NCBI RefSeq assembly: GCF_022539315.1
Contig: NC_066316.1
Span: forward strand, 67,009,494 to 67,073,493
Source of the DNA: Serinus canaria
Taxonomy: Eukaryota > Chordata > Aves > Passeriformes > Fringillidae
Direction of reading: 5' to 3'
Length of the DNA: 64,000 bases
Part shown: positions 11,899-23,294 of the stretch, in pieces
How the letters are laid out: every line of letters starts with the position of its first letter
How positions within the stretch are numbered: the first letter of the stretch is position 1
Notes under the pieces: model-generated
What the model saw: only the letters and a program-made list of their open reading frames with translations
Told to the model about the DNA's origin: nothing
The model's database searches: none
Translations under genes and position numbers: made by a program

Positions 11899-14036
11899 TT
11901 AGGAAATCAAAGTATGACCCAGTCAAAATGGGGCAGAGCCTTTCAGTGTGATTAGTGAGGACCTTACTGGTGGGTTCTCCAGTGCTGGTGATCTAAAAGT
12001 ATGAAGCTCTAGTAGTTCTCTGAATAATCTAGAAATGTCACAAAATCAGTAGCCCAAAGGGGTTGAACTCGAGATAGTTTATGTACTTATTTTATTCCTG
12101 CTCTCATCTAGTAGTGTCCCTCTTTTGAGAACTGACAGGATTAAAAGATTCCCCGTGACTTACACAGCCTTTCTCACACAACCTCCAGTACTTTCCAGAA
12201 GCCCTAGTGGGCCTGACTCCATTTGCTACATTCTCCAGGTTTTGGGTCTCTTGATATCTTAATATATGGGTCACTTGCCATCTGGAACTGGACAGTCAAG
12301 GTTCCAACCATCCTTTTCCTTGTGCCCTGCAATGACTTAGACCTCAGCTGCTAAATCTTATTCCACATTCACAAACATATATCCTGCTCCTCCCTGCACT
12401 GCTGAGAAAATTTCTCTTTTGTCTACTTCTATATGAGTACTTTCATATGCAAAGATCCATAAATCTTTACACCAAAACTCCTGTCCTTATTCTGTATGGT
12501 AACCTGTCCTCTTGCTCTAATTTCCTATGCAATATGGCAATAATTGCTTTCCTACTCAGCAAGCTCTCTGAGGGAGAACTCTTACATCTGGCTGAAGGTA
12601 TTCAATGGCACAACTGTACCAATTTATTCTACTCGTGGTATGTCCCTACCAACACCCCCACTTGTCAGTACTGTTTAATCTCTTCATGGAAACCTTAACA
12701 GGAATTCCCAGCTTGGAGGCCAGGTCTTGGCAACATGGAGGCAGCACTAATGTCCTTTTGGACTGATGAACTGATATGAATGATTTTAGTATAAACGATG
12801 GCCAAACAGTTAAGACAAGGACTACATAACAATCAAAGAAGTGACAGCTGTATGAAGCCCGGATACACAAGGTATTCTTAATTCAACTTCTTACCCAGGG
12901 TTTGTATTGTGGAGGTCGATTTATCCATGGCATATCTAGCTTAAAGCTAGTTTGGAAACCACTACATTGCCCCAGAAAATTCTGTGACTGTAGATTAAAC
13001 ACACTCTGAATCAATGGGTAAAGGTTTTTAATGGAGTGTATCTTCCAACATGTGCATAAATTATATGGGGAAAGAGCTGTCTCAATAGTTATATTTGGAT
13101 GGGTGGGTGGTTGGTTAGTTGATTGTATCAGCCTTACAAACCATGACTTTAAATTTAATTCAGTGTTGTACAAACCTTCATCAAACAAGTTGTCTTCTCA
13201 GAATCAGTGAGGCAACATTTGTCCTTGTTAGAAGAAAATGTTGAATTCAGTTTTAAAAGCCTGGAAACACACAAAAGCAGAAGTACCACACTGTATGACA
13301 TGGTTTATATATGTTTTGATAGGGGGTTTTATGCTTTTTGGGGAGTGTGGGTTTGCCTTATTTTTCTAAAGAATGTCCAACAGAATAGCTAGTTCTCTCA
13401 ATACTTAAAACACTCTGGTCATTTGTGCTTCTTCATTGGCTAAAATTTGCTCCTTAGACTTTTGTCTTTGCTCCCTTGTGGAGATTCACAGAATTCTCTG
13501 TTGTGGTCCGTTTATAAGCTTAAAGGCCCTTCCCATCCTTCAGAATATTTAACACGCCCCCATACATGTCCACCTGACTGTCCCCTGTGCCTCAAGCAGA
13601 GCTGGCCACCCACCCACTCCACCTGGTGAACATGCTCTTCCTCTCATCAGAGCAGCTGCAATTGTGGGATAAGCTCAAAGGCAAGTGTAGTGACTGCCCA
13701 TGAAAAGTTTAATTTAGTACATTAGACTAAAAAAGGTTTAGTACATTAGACAGTGTTTCTTTTTAGACTCAGTCATCTAAAAACTTGTCCTCAACTACTG
13801 AATAATCATGTTTATAGGTATATGGCCAGGTGGATTTTATAGAACCCACACCAAAAGTCTGGGTTTATGGCATGTGGTCAGAGCAATTACTTACACCAGC
13901 TGACTGTAAAGGGCCCATATTACAGTTGAGGCCAATTAGACTTTCAAACCTGGGTGAAGGGAAAATCTTCACTGCACCATCATTACAGTTACTTACATTA
14001 TAAAGGAGAGTGTGCTAGTCAAAATGAAAAAATTAT
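11899..14036. other. non-coding unique DNA
   Basis: No gene or transposon is recognised. A 15-base direct repeat, TTTAGTACATTAGAC, occurs at 13713-13727 and 13737-13751. Short frames near 12450-12700 and 12650-13190 have no family resemblance. Confidence 0.55.
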
Positions 14037-14206
14037 AGGCTTACGCAAGGAACCAAATCCTGACCCCTTGGCTAGTGCTAGGGAAAAGATGTGCAAGCAT
14101 CCCTATGGAGTGGATTTTAACTTTTATGAATGATTTCTTAAGACTTTGGTGAAGCAGAAGAAGTCTGAAAACTGATAAAAGTGGAATGAATATAGTTTTC
14201 TGGGAA
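14037..14206 (+). repeat. 170-bp repeat, copy A of inverted pair
   Basis: This copy matches the reverse complement of 15056-15225 without a gap over 170 bases, with 16 mismatches counted by eye (about 91% identity). Both copies start at AGGCTTAC and stop after TTTTCTGGGAA, and similarity ends sharply on both sides. I see no terminal inverted repeats within a copy and no resemblance to CR1 or the tRNA-Ile SINE. It is either one of two insertions of an unrecognised short element or one half of an inverted segmental duplication. Confidence 0.85.
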
Positions 14207-15055
14207 TTAAAAAGATCCAGGTCCAAAACCTTACTTTCTTGCTATATGCAATTAAAAATATAAAACCACGAGTGCTTTAGATACAACTAGGTCAATCTGT
14301 ACTCTTATTGAAACAAAAGCCCATGAGGTTTGAACCTTGGAATAAAAATATTCAAGCTCCTACAATGGTGTAGCACATTCACATATTAGTTGTTGGCCTG
14401 TGTGATGATGGCAGTGTCAATACTGTATCGTCTTGGATATTAATGTGGTATAGCACTGTCTATCTGGTGCCACAAGAAAAATGTCTCAGAGGTTTTCTTG
14501 TCCTTTCTTAGTGGTTAGTCTCCTCAAAAATACATGCAAAACATGTAAGCATGCATTCCTGTAGAGATGAGACCACAAGCCAAAAAATGTGTAGAAATCA
14601 CAAGAACTCAATATATTAATTTTAGCCTGAGCAATTTACTGAAAAATTACCCATTCACTTACGCCAAACCTCTTCAAAATACTACTGTAACAAGCATTAC
14701 ATACTACCTGTGTGAACTGAAATCATTGGGAAGGATAAACTTTCAAACACTGAGTCAATAATGAAAAGGAAAGAAAGTAAATTCTCAGAATTATCCTCTA
14801 ACTTCAGAAACAGCTTTTTTCTTTCCTTCTTTTTGAATTACAGCTGACTTTAGAGTTACTGTAAATTGTATTAATTCAGGCATAGTATAAAGTTTTTATG
14901 GCTTTGTCATAAAAACAAAAGGTTGCTTTCTCTGGGACATTTTCTGGTAGTTTTACTTAGAATAGTAATTCTATTTTCATGTAACCAGACTGAATTCAAT
15001 ACACCTGAATAAAATAGGTGACTTCGCTTCCTGGCATTGGAAGATGAGATGTTCA
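14207..15055. other. 849-bp spacer between the inverted 170-bp copies
   Basis: AT-rich unique DNA with no gene. With the two arms it would form a large stem-loop if single-stranded. No transposase-like frame is visible, so it does not look like the interior of a known fold-back transposon. Confidence 0.6.
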
Positions 15056-15225
15056 TTCCCAGAAAACTGTATTAATTCAATTTCTATCAGTTTTCAGACT
15101 ACTTTTGCTTTACCAAAGTGTTAGGAAATCATTCATGAAAATTAAAATCCACTCCATAGGGATGCTTGCACAGCTTTTCCCTAGCACAAGCCAAGGGGTC
15201 AGGATTTGGTTCTTTGTGTAAGCCT
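15056..15225 (-). repeat. 170-bp repeat, copy B of inverted pair
   Basis: This is the reverse-orientation partner of 14037-14206. Immediately after it, at 15226-15234, comes a run of nine adenines. The minus-strand flank of copy A is also T/A-rich but not a clean poly-A, so retroposition is possible but not shown. Roughly 9% divergence between the copies points to an old event. Confidence 0.85.
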
Positions 15226-15643
15226 AAAAAAAAATCACAGTGGCTTTGAAGCAACAATACTTCTGTAGTGAAAATTACATGGTGATTTTGTTACATGGCA
15301 TCTCCCATGGTGCTTATGTGAATAAAAGGTTTTCCTTGCCTATGATCATTAGAAATTGTAAATCTTAAATCATAAAAACAACACCTAACTAATACAGTTT
15401 TGCACTAGCCAAGGAGTGCAGAAAATAACATCTCATTAGCTGTAAATCTTGGCAGAAAAGAGAAACAGAGCCTATGATTCCTACCAACAGCTTCTGTGCA
15501 GCAGCCGTCAGATCATACTGAAAAGCACAACAGGTCTAAAATGTAGTTGTATGCATGCCCATATAAACATTTTGGTATTATACAATCATTTAAGTACTCC
15601 AACATCTATGGTTATAGGCTTATGGCAGCCTTTAAAAGATTAG

Positions 15644-15709
15644 AGGTTGTATTTTAGACTAATGAATTCTACTTACAGGTTGTATTTTAGACTAATGAAT
15701 TCCACTTAC
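15644..15709. repeat. 33-bp tandem duplication, two copies
   Basis: The unit beginning AGGTTGTATTTTAGACTAAT occupies 15644-15676 and is repeated head-to-tail at 15677-15709 with one T/C difference. The near identity suggests a fairly recent duplication. Confidence 0.93.
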
Positions 15710-17539
15710 TTTTATTTTTAAACTTTATTAATGTGCTTTAAAAGGTGTTTTTCTCCTACTCAGCTTTTCATTGCTTCCACGTTTGGCATGATTTTGGTAT
15801 GATAGAGCTAAGTAGGCACAGAAAACATTTTGTTATGTGAGTAAAACCAAGTTTGGGGCTGGTCTGTGCAATCTCCCACATACCTCCACGTAGACACCTG
15901 CAAGTGCATCAAGGCAGCCCTGTCTGAGTTATTATGTTGCCCCACTCCTGCAAACACCCTCTTATGACTGAGTGATGTTGCATGGAAGGACCCTGTGCTT
16001 TTCACATGGCCACTTCAAAGAAACATAAGCACAGCAGGCAAGCACCCACCCTTCCATGAAACTCATCCCATGTGATGGGAATCATGCACTGCACAGCTCA
16101 GATTCGATCTCATGAGCTCCAGACAGGTGTAGATACCATGATGCTATCATGTTCTCTCCCTCTGGTGAGCATACACATCAATCCTGAGTATTCATCCATC
16201 AAGGCTGGACGACTCCTTTTCGGGCTGCAAGACATCTGAGTTGGGGCTGCTGGGTTCAGACATCTGTAAGGTGTCTGAACCCAGCCCTAAAAGGCAAACA
16301 CTTTGGTGAAAAAAAATCAGGTTTTGTCCTTCCTTCTGTGTTTCTCAAAACTGAATACATGAGAAAATTAAAACCAGACAAGCCGAAAATACTCGGCACA
16401 CTTATTTTAATAAAATGGAGAAAGCAGAAAATAGCAAGAATGAAACCCCCACTATGAGATAGCTACCATTCATTTTGTGTAAAAATACTCTGGCACTTAA
16501 AGCTCCAGAAAGTTCTGACCATGACCTTTTCTGCTCTTTGCTTATGTGGCACTGAGACCTCCTTTCTCTGCTGAAGGTGTGCTAAATAGCAGTCAAGGTC
16601 TTCTGTATGAACTGGTCTGGGCAAGAAAAGGGCGATTTCTTTCCTATGTATAATGAAAGAAGTAAAGAAGTAGGACTCAGAGAAAACCACCAGAAATCAA
16701 GATGTTAAGTCCTCTCCAATCCCTGTGTTAGTGGTCTGCATTTGCCATACATCTTCATTTTAACTTATGGAATAACTTCCACTGCTCTCATTTGGAGTGT
16801 TAACATTCTGGGTTTTTTCCCCATCTCGTTGCTTCTGCGTTTGCCCGCTTGGAAAGACCTGCCAGTAGAATCAACTGGAAAAGGAGCAGACAAATAGAGG
16901 GGACAACACGAGGAAACATTTCCCAGAGAAAATTTTAGTAAAAGTCTACCACACCACATAGCTTTACATCAGACTGGAAACTAGCCCAAGCTTTAAATTT
17001 TTATACAGACTCTTCCTTATAAATCTTTCTCACAAAACAGTTCTGAATAATCTTCTAATCCCTTGTTACTGTTACCATATATGCAAGCTTTCTTCAAGTG
17101 ATTAAAGGTCTTTTCTTATCTAAGGGATACTAAAGCAGGATCATGAACCTTAGCATCTCTTCACCAAGATCACACACATATACACGGTATGGCATTCAAG
17201 ATGGTTGTTAATTATTTCTTTCTGCCAAGAAATTAAAATAGCCAAGTGCATTTGCTAAAAGAAAAATATAATCTACCCAATAATTAGTTTCTTAAGTAGC
17301 ATGTTTCAATAGACATGCCTCAGCAAGATGCTTTGCCATCAACATAAAACAATTTAAGGCATTTTGAAGGAAAGCATATTGAGAAAGAGAATGCAAGAAA
17401 GATAATTAAAACCAATTGGAAATGAGGTAGATATGATTCTGAAAGAGCAATAACCTAAAGACAGGAATGGATTTAATTTAATGAGAGAATTCAAACATGC
17501 CTGCTGTCTTTATAAAAAATGATAGATAAGAGCAATAGC
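15710..17539. other. non-coding unique DNA
   Basis: No gene or mobile element is recognised; the hairpin inside it is listed separately. Frames at 15808-16005, 16463-16690 and 16765-16959 (all minus) are short and featureless. Confidence 0.55.
16244..16287. repeat. imperfect hairpin
   Basis: TGGGTTCAGACA at 16251-16262 is followed, after a 9-base loop, by its exact reverse complement TGTCTGAACCCA at 16272-16283. An outer GGGC/GCCC pairing is offset by three unpaired bases. The short loop and strong stem suggest local inverted copying and not a transposon end. Confidence 0.85.
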
Positions 17540-17760
17540 CAAGGTTTGGTCTAGGTCATATATTTTATTAAAAACCCATATTGCATGATGATCAACTATG
17601 AAAAATAGTGGCGGTGGTTTATTGCTGCGGTTTGTAGACAGGAAGATTTGCATTTAATTGAACATTTTCCATCATGTTCAGGACAAGAAAGTGTTTCTAA
17701 CTATTTCCTTTTTGTCATTATTTTGGCTTTATGATATTTGATTTAGGGGAAAAATAAAGG
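17540..17760. promoter_or_regulatory. candidate regulatory segment (RUNX and octamer sites)
   Basis: A RUNX-type TGCGGTTTG near 17627 lies about 20 bases before an exact octamer ATTTGCAT at 17646-17653, which is followed directly by a TAATTG homeodomain core. The segment has few homopolymers and no transposon similarity. This is motif evidence only. Confidence 0.2.
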
Positions 17761-20700
17761 GTCTCAGTAGGCCTGAAGTAACGTAATTTAATAAGATGTG
17801 CTACTAGTTGTTTGGCATAGGATAGGCGACTCTTACCACCTGTTAAACATCAGCATACCTCATACTGGACATTTGGAAAGTGGGACTGATTGCCCAATGT
17901 CAAGTCCAAACTCAAAATAGTATCAGATGTGCTACTGTTCCGGGGCAATGTGGCAGCAAATGCACTGATTGGATTCTAAAGAAGTAATTTTCATCTTCTT
18001 TTATTGGTACCATTGGGATCTGGGCAAAAGGGACAAGAAAATCCACATTCCCACACTGTGTGATGAGGAATGTGAAAAGCTGCATGGGTATTAATGAGCA
18101 TGCATCTGTCCTTCATAGAAAAAGTCCATGGTGCTCTGGGGATGAAACCAAGCAAAGTTTACAGATCAGCAACTTGTCAGCCCCAACCTCCAGATGAAAT
18201 TAAATGCAGATAAAACAAATAGAATCGTTTAAGGAAATGGAAATACCAAGTGCTGGAATTTCCTGACTATATACAGCTGGATTTATTTCAAGCTCTGTGG
18301 ACATGGAAAAAAGTATGAGCTCATAGTCCCCAAATGGGAAATGTGATATTGGGAAGGGAAGAAAACAGAGTTATAGTCTCTGTTCTATGGCAACTGCACA
18401 ATTATCCATGCCAAAGACAAGGAAATAGTCCCAACAAGAATAGCTGGTCAGTCATAGTTTTGAGGAGAACATGAGCAAGAGTATGTACCCAGTACGCAAT
18501 ATGGATGGGGCTTTCTGGACTGCTGAGAGGCAGGGAGGAAATAAAGCCATGTGGAAGCAAGCTGCGCTATGACCCCTGCCCTGGCTGTGTGTAGTTTTCT
18601 AATATAGACAATGGGCTATGTGACTTACTGATTTTAATGTGAAGTGAGGGATCAACCTGAATTTAAAAAAGGATGAAACACTAAGATAGGAAAATATCAG
18701 GTCTATGGGTCTCTGACAGCAGCAAGGGATTGTCAGAGAAGGGACAGCTGCTAAGTCTGAAGGGAACTAAATTTCTGTTATCTCACATTCACACCCAAAA
18801 CTAGTTGATGCTTTTTGCTCTGACTTCTGTGTGTGTGGTTCCTCCATCTGTAAGACAGATGGTCCTCTCCCAGGATGTGCCTAACACAGCCTCTTAGGTC
18901 TGAGCTGCAGTGTGGTTTGGAAGAGGATCTCCCAGTCATCCCCACTTGCCATGCTTTGGTTTGCATTCCTGCGCTCTTCTGCATCACTCAGGTCAGTTTT
19001 CTTTGGATGAGATTAAACTGGAAGGTTGCTTTGCTGGTGCCTCTACCTAATGTCCCCCAACTGCTCACAAGTATTCAAAATATGCCTAAAAGATGTAGCA
19101 AATCCCCCACAGTGTGATCATTAGGTCATCAGCCCCCTCGCTGCCTCACAGACTCACTAACACAGACACAGATTTCTACAAAAATGATGCTGCAAAGTAA
19201 TGAGTTGCAGCAGTAATGAGCAAGAGAAAACTGTATGGGAGGAAATTAACCACTTTTCCTTCAGAGCAAGGTTTGTGTGGTGCACAGCAGAAGTATCACA
19301 TGCCAGACATGAGAAGGGAAATAAGTATTGCATAGCTGCTCCTTAAATGGGCAACTTACACTCTGTGCACTGGCTGAGCTGGGTGTCTTGGAGAGAAATT
19401 CCATACATTCGTGTTACTAAAGACTATCTGGAGGCATACACTGACGAGGTCAAATTAAAGTTGCACAGACCACCTTAATTCTGGCATTTCCTAAGTCTCA
19501 AGTGGTTGACTTTACAACCTTAATAATGTTCTTTTAACATAGTTTGTGTGTGTGTAATAAATTATATGCCCTTCTCACTTTCAGTGCTCTTCTCACCAGT
19601 AATGCTGTTGGACTCTAGTCCTTCATTATGAAAACAAATATTGGAAATTATTGCTGTTGTTATTGAAACCAGATGTACTGCTCTTGTTGGCATTTATTTG
19701 TATAGTGTCAAACTCTGGGACATTCAATTTCAGGGTAGTTATTTAACAAAAATGAGCAATATAACTGCTAGCAAAATGTTAGTACTTGAAAGGCCTAGAA
19801 GCTATCTCTTTCCAGAAAAGTTTATAATTTTCATTTCACATGCAAACATTCCCACAAATGACTGTGCAAAAATGATCCAGTCACATATTTGTATCAGTAT
19901 AGAGTAATAAAAAGGAAGAGAGTGTCAAGATTTAAGAATCTGGGCCCAAATATGTGAAGTACTAAATCTGGCCTGAAGAATATCCTTCTGCCTCATGGGG
20001 GAAAAAAGTGATGTTCATGGTAAACTCAAAAGGATTAATGTAAAGCAAAGTCCTTATTCTTGCTTCAACTTATTCAGATCTCAGGTGTAAGGCACCTTGA
20101 AAGACAGAATTTCTCCACATCCACTGTCAAGGGATATGCATGCTTCATCTTTAGAGGTCTAGTCTTTGAGCATCAAGGGGTAAGTGAGAAATATTCCATC
20201 TTGTCTGTTCTATGCTGTCACTGTTCATCCTGATCTCACCAGCAATTAAAAATACAGTGCTAGGGGTTGGGGTGGGGGGGAGGACAGAGAAAGGAGAAAA
20301 TAAATAGGAGGTAACCATTTAACCATTAACAAATCCTTAAAGTAATATTATAGCTTCATATGTAAGTAATCAAAAATTAGGAAGTCCCAGAACTTAACAG
20401 GTTACACTGACATCAATTAAGTACTTTTTAAAGGTATTTTAGTTCATGATCACCTTGCAACTTTCCTACAGGATTCGTACCTGAGTTAACAACATGGTGT
20501 GTCATGTTCTGTGAGTCATCAAGGCTGTGCTGCCAATTAAGCTATGTTAAAGGGTTAATCTGCAGCTGTAACTGCAGCCACGGACTGCCTGTGTCCTGGG
20601 TGTGCAACACAAAAACCTAAAAGCTCTGTAAATTGGGCTTCTCAGACTGGATGACTTTTCCTGTAGAGGTTAGGCTTTAAGTCACTTGGATGACGTATCC

Positions 20701-21849
20701 ACAAGCCTGGATAGCAGTATGCTTTCATCTCAGAGAGCTGTCAAGAAAATCCATTTATTAGCAGCTGTCTCCCCCTTATGCACTGTAGTAAGAATGGTGC
20801 AGTAAAGCCAGCTGAAAGATTAAACATTGATGGAAGACCTACAGGAAGGTAGATACAGAGTAACATAATTCCATGCTCTGCATGAAGAGCAAAAAACCCT
20901 GTTTACTGAGAGCTTTTGCCACTTAAACACTTCTCTTGCAAGGGTGTTTATCAGGGTAACTCCCTGTACAAGCCTCAGACTCATGCAGAGCACTCATCTG
21001 CAATGAATCTGTTGGTTTAAATAAATGATATACATGAGTGAAGGCTGAACAAAGCATTGTATGTATGGATAAGCATCTTTGCAGTTAGTGTATGTCAGCC
21101 ATTACTACTAAATTAGTCCCAGCTTCATTATTCTTGAAACCTTGAATTCCTGAATACCTTCTATTCATTTTTACAGAGGCTGCTGTTTCTGGCCAGGGCA
21201 CTGCCAATCAGTCTAATCATCTAATACTTGCCTTAGTTTATCAGCCTTCCATCTCATTCAGGAGAGCAAGGGCAACATATTGATTGACTGGCTTCGTTTC
21301 CATCCTCCTGACATTCCTTGGATTTCTTGCAGCAAAGAACACACTCCCCCCTCAGAAACCAATATGGAATTTAAACAAGACTTCAGAGAGAGACAGGTTC
21401 AAAACAGCATGGACTTTTACTGGCAAGCTAATCCCTCAATACTTCTGACAACTGTAGAGAGGAGTCAACCTCTGAAACAGGGAACAGTGACCAGTTACTT
21501 ATTGAAGAAAAATGCAATCCATTTCAAAAAGCATTTTACTGTAACCTAAAATGTCCATCTGTTGAAATGCTTGAAGGAATAAAGGGGGGAAAAAGCTTTT
21601 GGAGTGCAGCTGTAAGGAAAATATACCCTGTTAATTTACAAAGTTTTTGATTTTATTGGGATTAATCAGAATTATTCTGCATATATATTATACGTCCTAA
21701 AATCACAGTGTAGGGGGCAACTTTTTAATAAAAAAACAAGTTATTTTTGTAAATTTTTTATTAATATTGCAAAAGGATACTATTTTTACTGCAATATGCA
21801 ACCATGCCAATGGAAAAAAGTGAGAAAAAAAATATATTGTCTGGCACTG
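17761..21849. other. non-coding unique DNA
   Basis: No gene, RNA or transposon is recognised. Short TG repeats near 19545 and a G-run near 20265-20282 are the only low-complexity features. An RFX-like half site, CTATGGCAAC, occurs near 18385. Confidence 0.55.
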
Positions 21850-21863
21850 GTTGCCATAGTAAC
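21850..21863. promoter_or_regulatory. RFX X-box match
   Basis: GTTGCCATAGTAAC fits the full palindromic X-box consensus GTNRCC-N2-RGYAAC at every fixed position. RFX factors bind such sites in promoters of ciliary genes and in enhancers. It lies in AT-rich DNA with no visible transcription unit nearby, so occupancy is unknown. Confidence 0.45.
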
Positions 21864-23201
21864 AAGCTGAAGTTCAAGGAGAAGTGGAGAATCTGAATTC
21901 TGTGGCAAGGTAATGAATTTAGCATCTACAGGAACAGAAATGGATTTTCTGTCACAGCCTGTAAATCACACAGGAAACCAACATGCGGGAGAAATTTTGG
22001 AATGGTTTATATCTGCTTCAGATGTATGAAAAGTGTATCAAAATTAATTTCCAGTGCTTTGTCTTCCAGGGCCCTGCCTTTCTTTCTGTTCAGACCAACA
22101 GACTAAAAAATAGGCTGATGTTTGTTATTAAGGCAAAGGCAGAAGCTGTGCAATTTTCTCAGCAAGCCCCCTGAAGTCAGCAAACACCACCCTTCCCGAG
22201 AGAGCTGCTTTAACACACTCCCTTTCCACAATGCACCCAAGCCTCAGAGGTCAGACTTGAGCCCAACCATACAAGCCAGCTTTTCAGATGGCTTTTTGAG
22301 ATGTTTCCTTATACAATGCATGATGCAGGTGAACAAAGGGAGCGAACATGAAAATATGTGAGGAACACAGCATCGAGGAACACTGGTCTGCTCTGGAAAA
22401 CCCAGCAAAGAGCAGCTGCGTGGCTGCTGGCACGCCAAGGAGGGATGGGCTTTGGACTCTGAGCTGGTGTCTCATGACCACTGCCTGCAGAAAGGCTGCA
22501 CATGGATTCAGGCTGCCTGCAGAAATCTCAGAAGGCATTTGGGGGAATGATGTCCATGCCTCAGTTAAATGTCTAACCTGTTTCTCAGCCTCTTTTTAAC
22601 AGCTTGTTGATCTCCAGGATGACCTTGGTTTTGGCCACAATAATTGCCTCAGCAATCCAGACAGTATCAGGAAGAAATGTATTGGAAAAAAGAGGTCTCA
22701 CAACAGTGGAACCCAGCTAACCTTCTTCATACTCTCTGTGCCTTTAAAAACATGAAAAAGAAATAGCTTCCCTTTCTAACTCCTATACTGGAGCAAATGG
22801 AACACACCCTGGGGAAAGGGAGCAAAAAATTCCCACAAATAAAAAGAATTATAACAATGCATTACAGTTAATTATCCGTAATGGGCTTCATTCCCAGTAA
22901 ATCACACCCGTGTAACTCAGAAGCAATTCTTCCAAAGTCAGTGGAGATAAAGCAGTGTGAAATCCCTGTGAGCAGAGAATACAGTTTAAAAAAAAAGAAA
23001 AGAAAAAAGAAAAAACCCACTCTATAAAAAATAAAGTAGAGGAAGATATTAGACAAAGAAAAGGTTATCTTTATTTGGATGTCTTCTGCATAAGACAAAG
23101 GAATGCACTCCTTTCATTGTATCACATTACGCAGATCCTGTTATCGTAGAGGGTGCATAGGAAGATCACTTATATCTAGATATTCTCTTTGACTACTATT
23201 T
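21864..23201. other. non-coding unique DNA
   Basis: Several overlapping short frames on both strands between 22120 and 22600 coincide with slightly higher GC content. None shows a domain. An A-rich tract lies at 22987-23017. Confidence 0.55.
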
Positions 23202-23294
23202 CTAAACATGAAATAACAGTTTAACTACTAAACTGTTATTTCATGTTTAGGGTTCAGCCTTGCAACTGAACCCTAAACATGAAATAACAGTTTA
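23202..23294. repeat. three-arm inverted repeat cluster
   Basis: Arm A (23202-23223), arm B (23229-23257, inverted) and arm C (23266-23294, same sense as A). B and C are exact reverse complements over 29 bases with an 8-base loop; A and B are exact over 22 bases with a 5-base loop. A and C are therefore identical over 22 bases. Two alternative hairpins share the middle arm. This copy, inverted copy, copy layout is the footprint expected of template switching during replication or of a recent palindrome-forming repair event. Confidence 0.95.

Noticed and set aside
23202..23294. MicroRNA precursor hairpin
   Set aside because: Perfect stems with 5- and 8-base loops and three arms do not fit the imperfect stem of about 22 bases plus terminal loop of animal pre-miRNAs. 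Local template switching explains it better.
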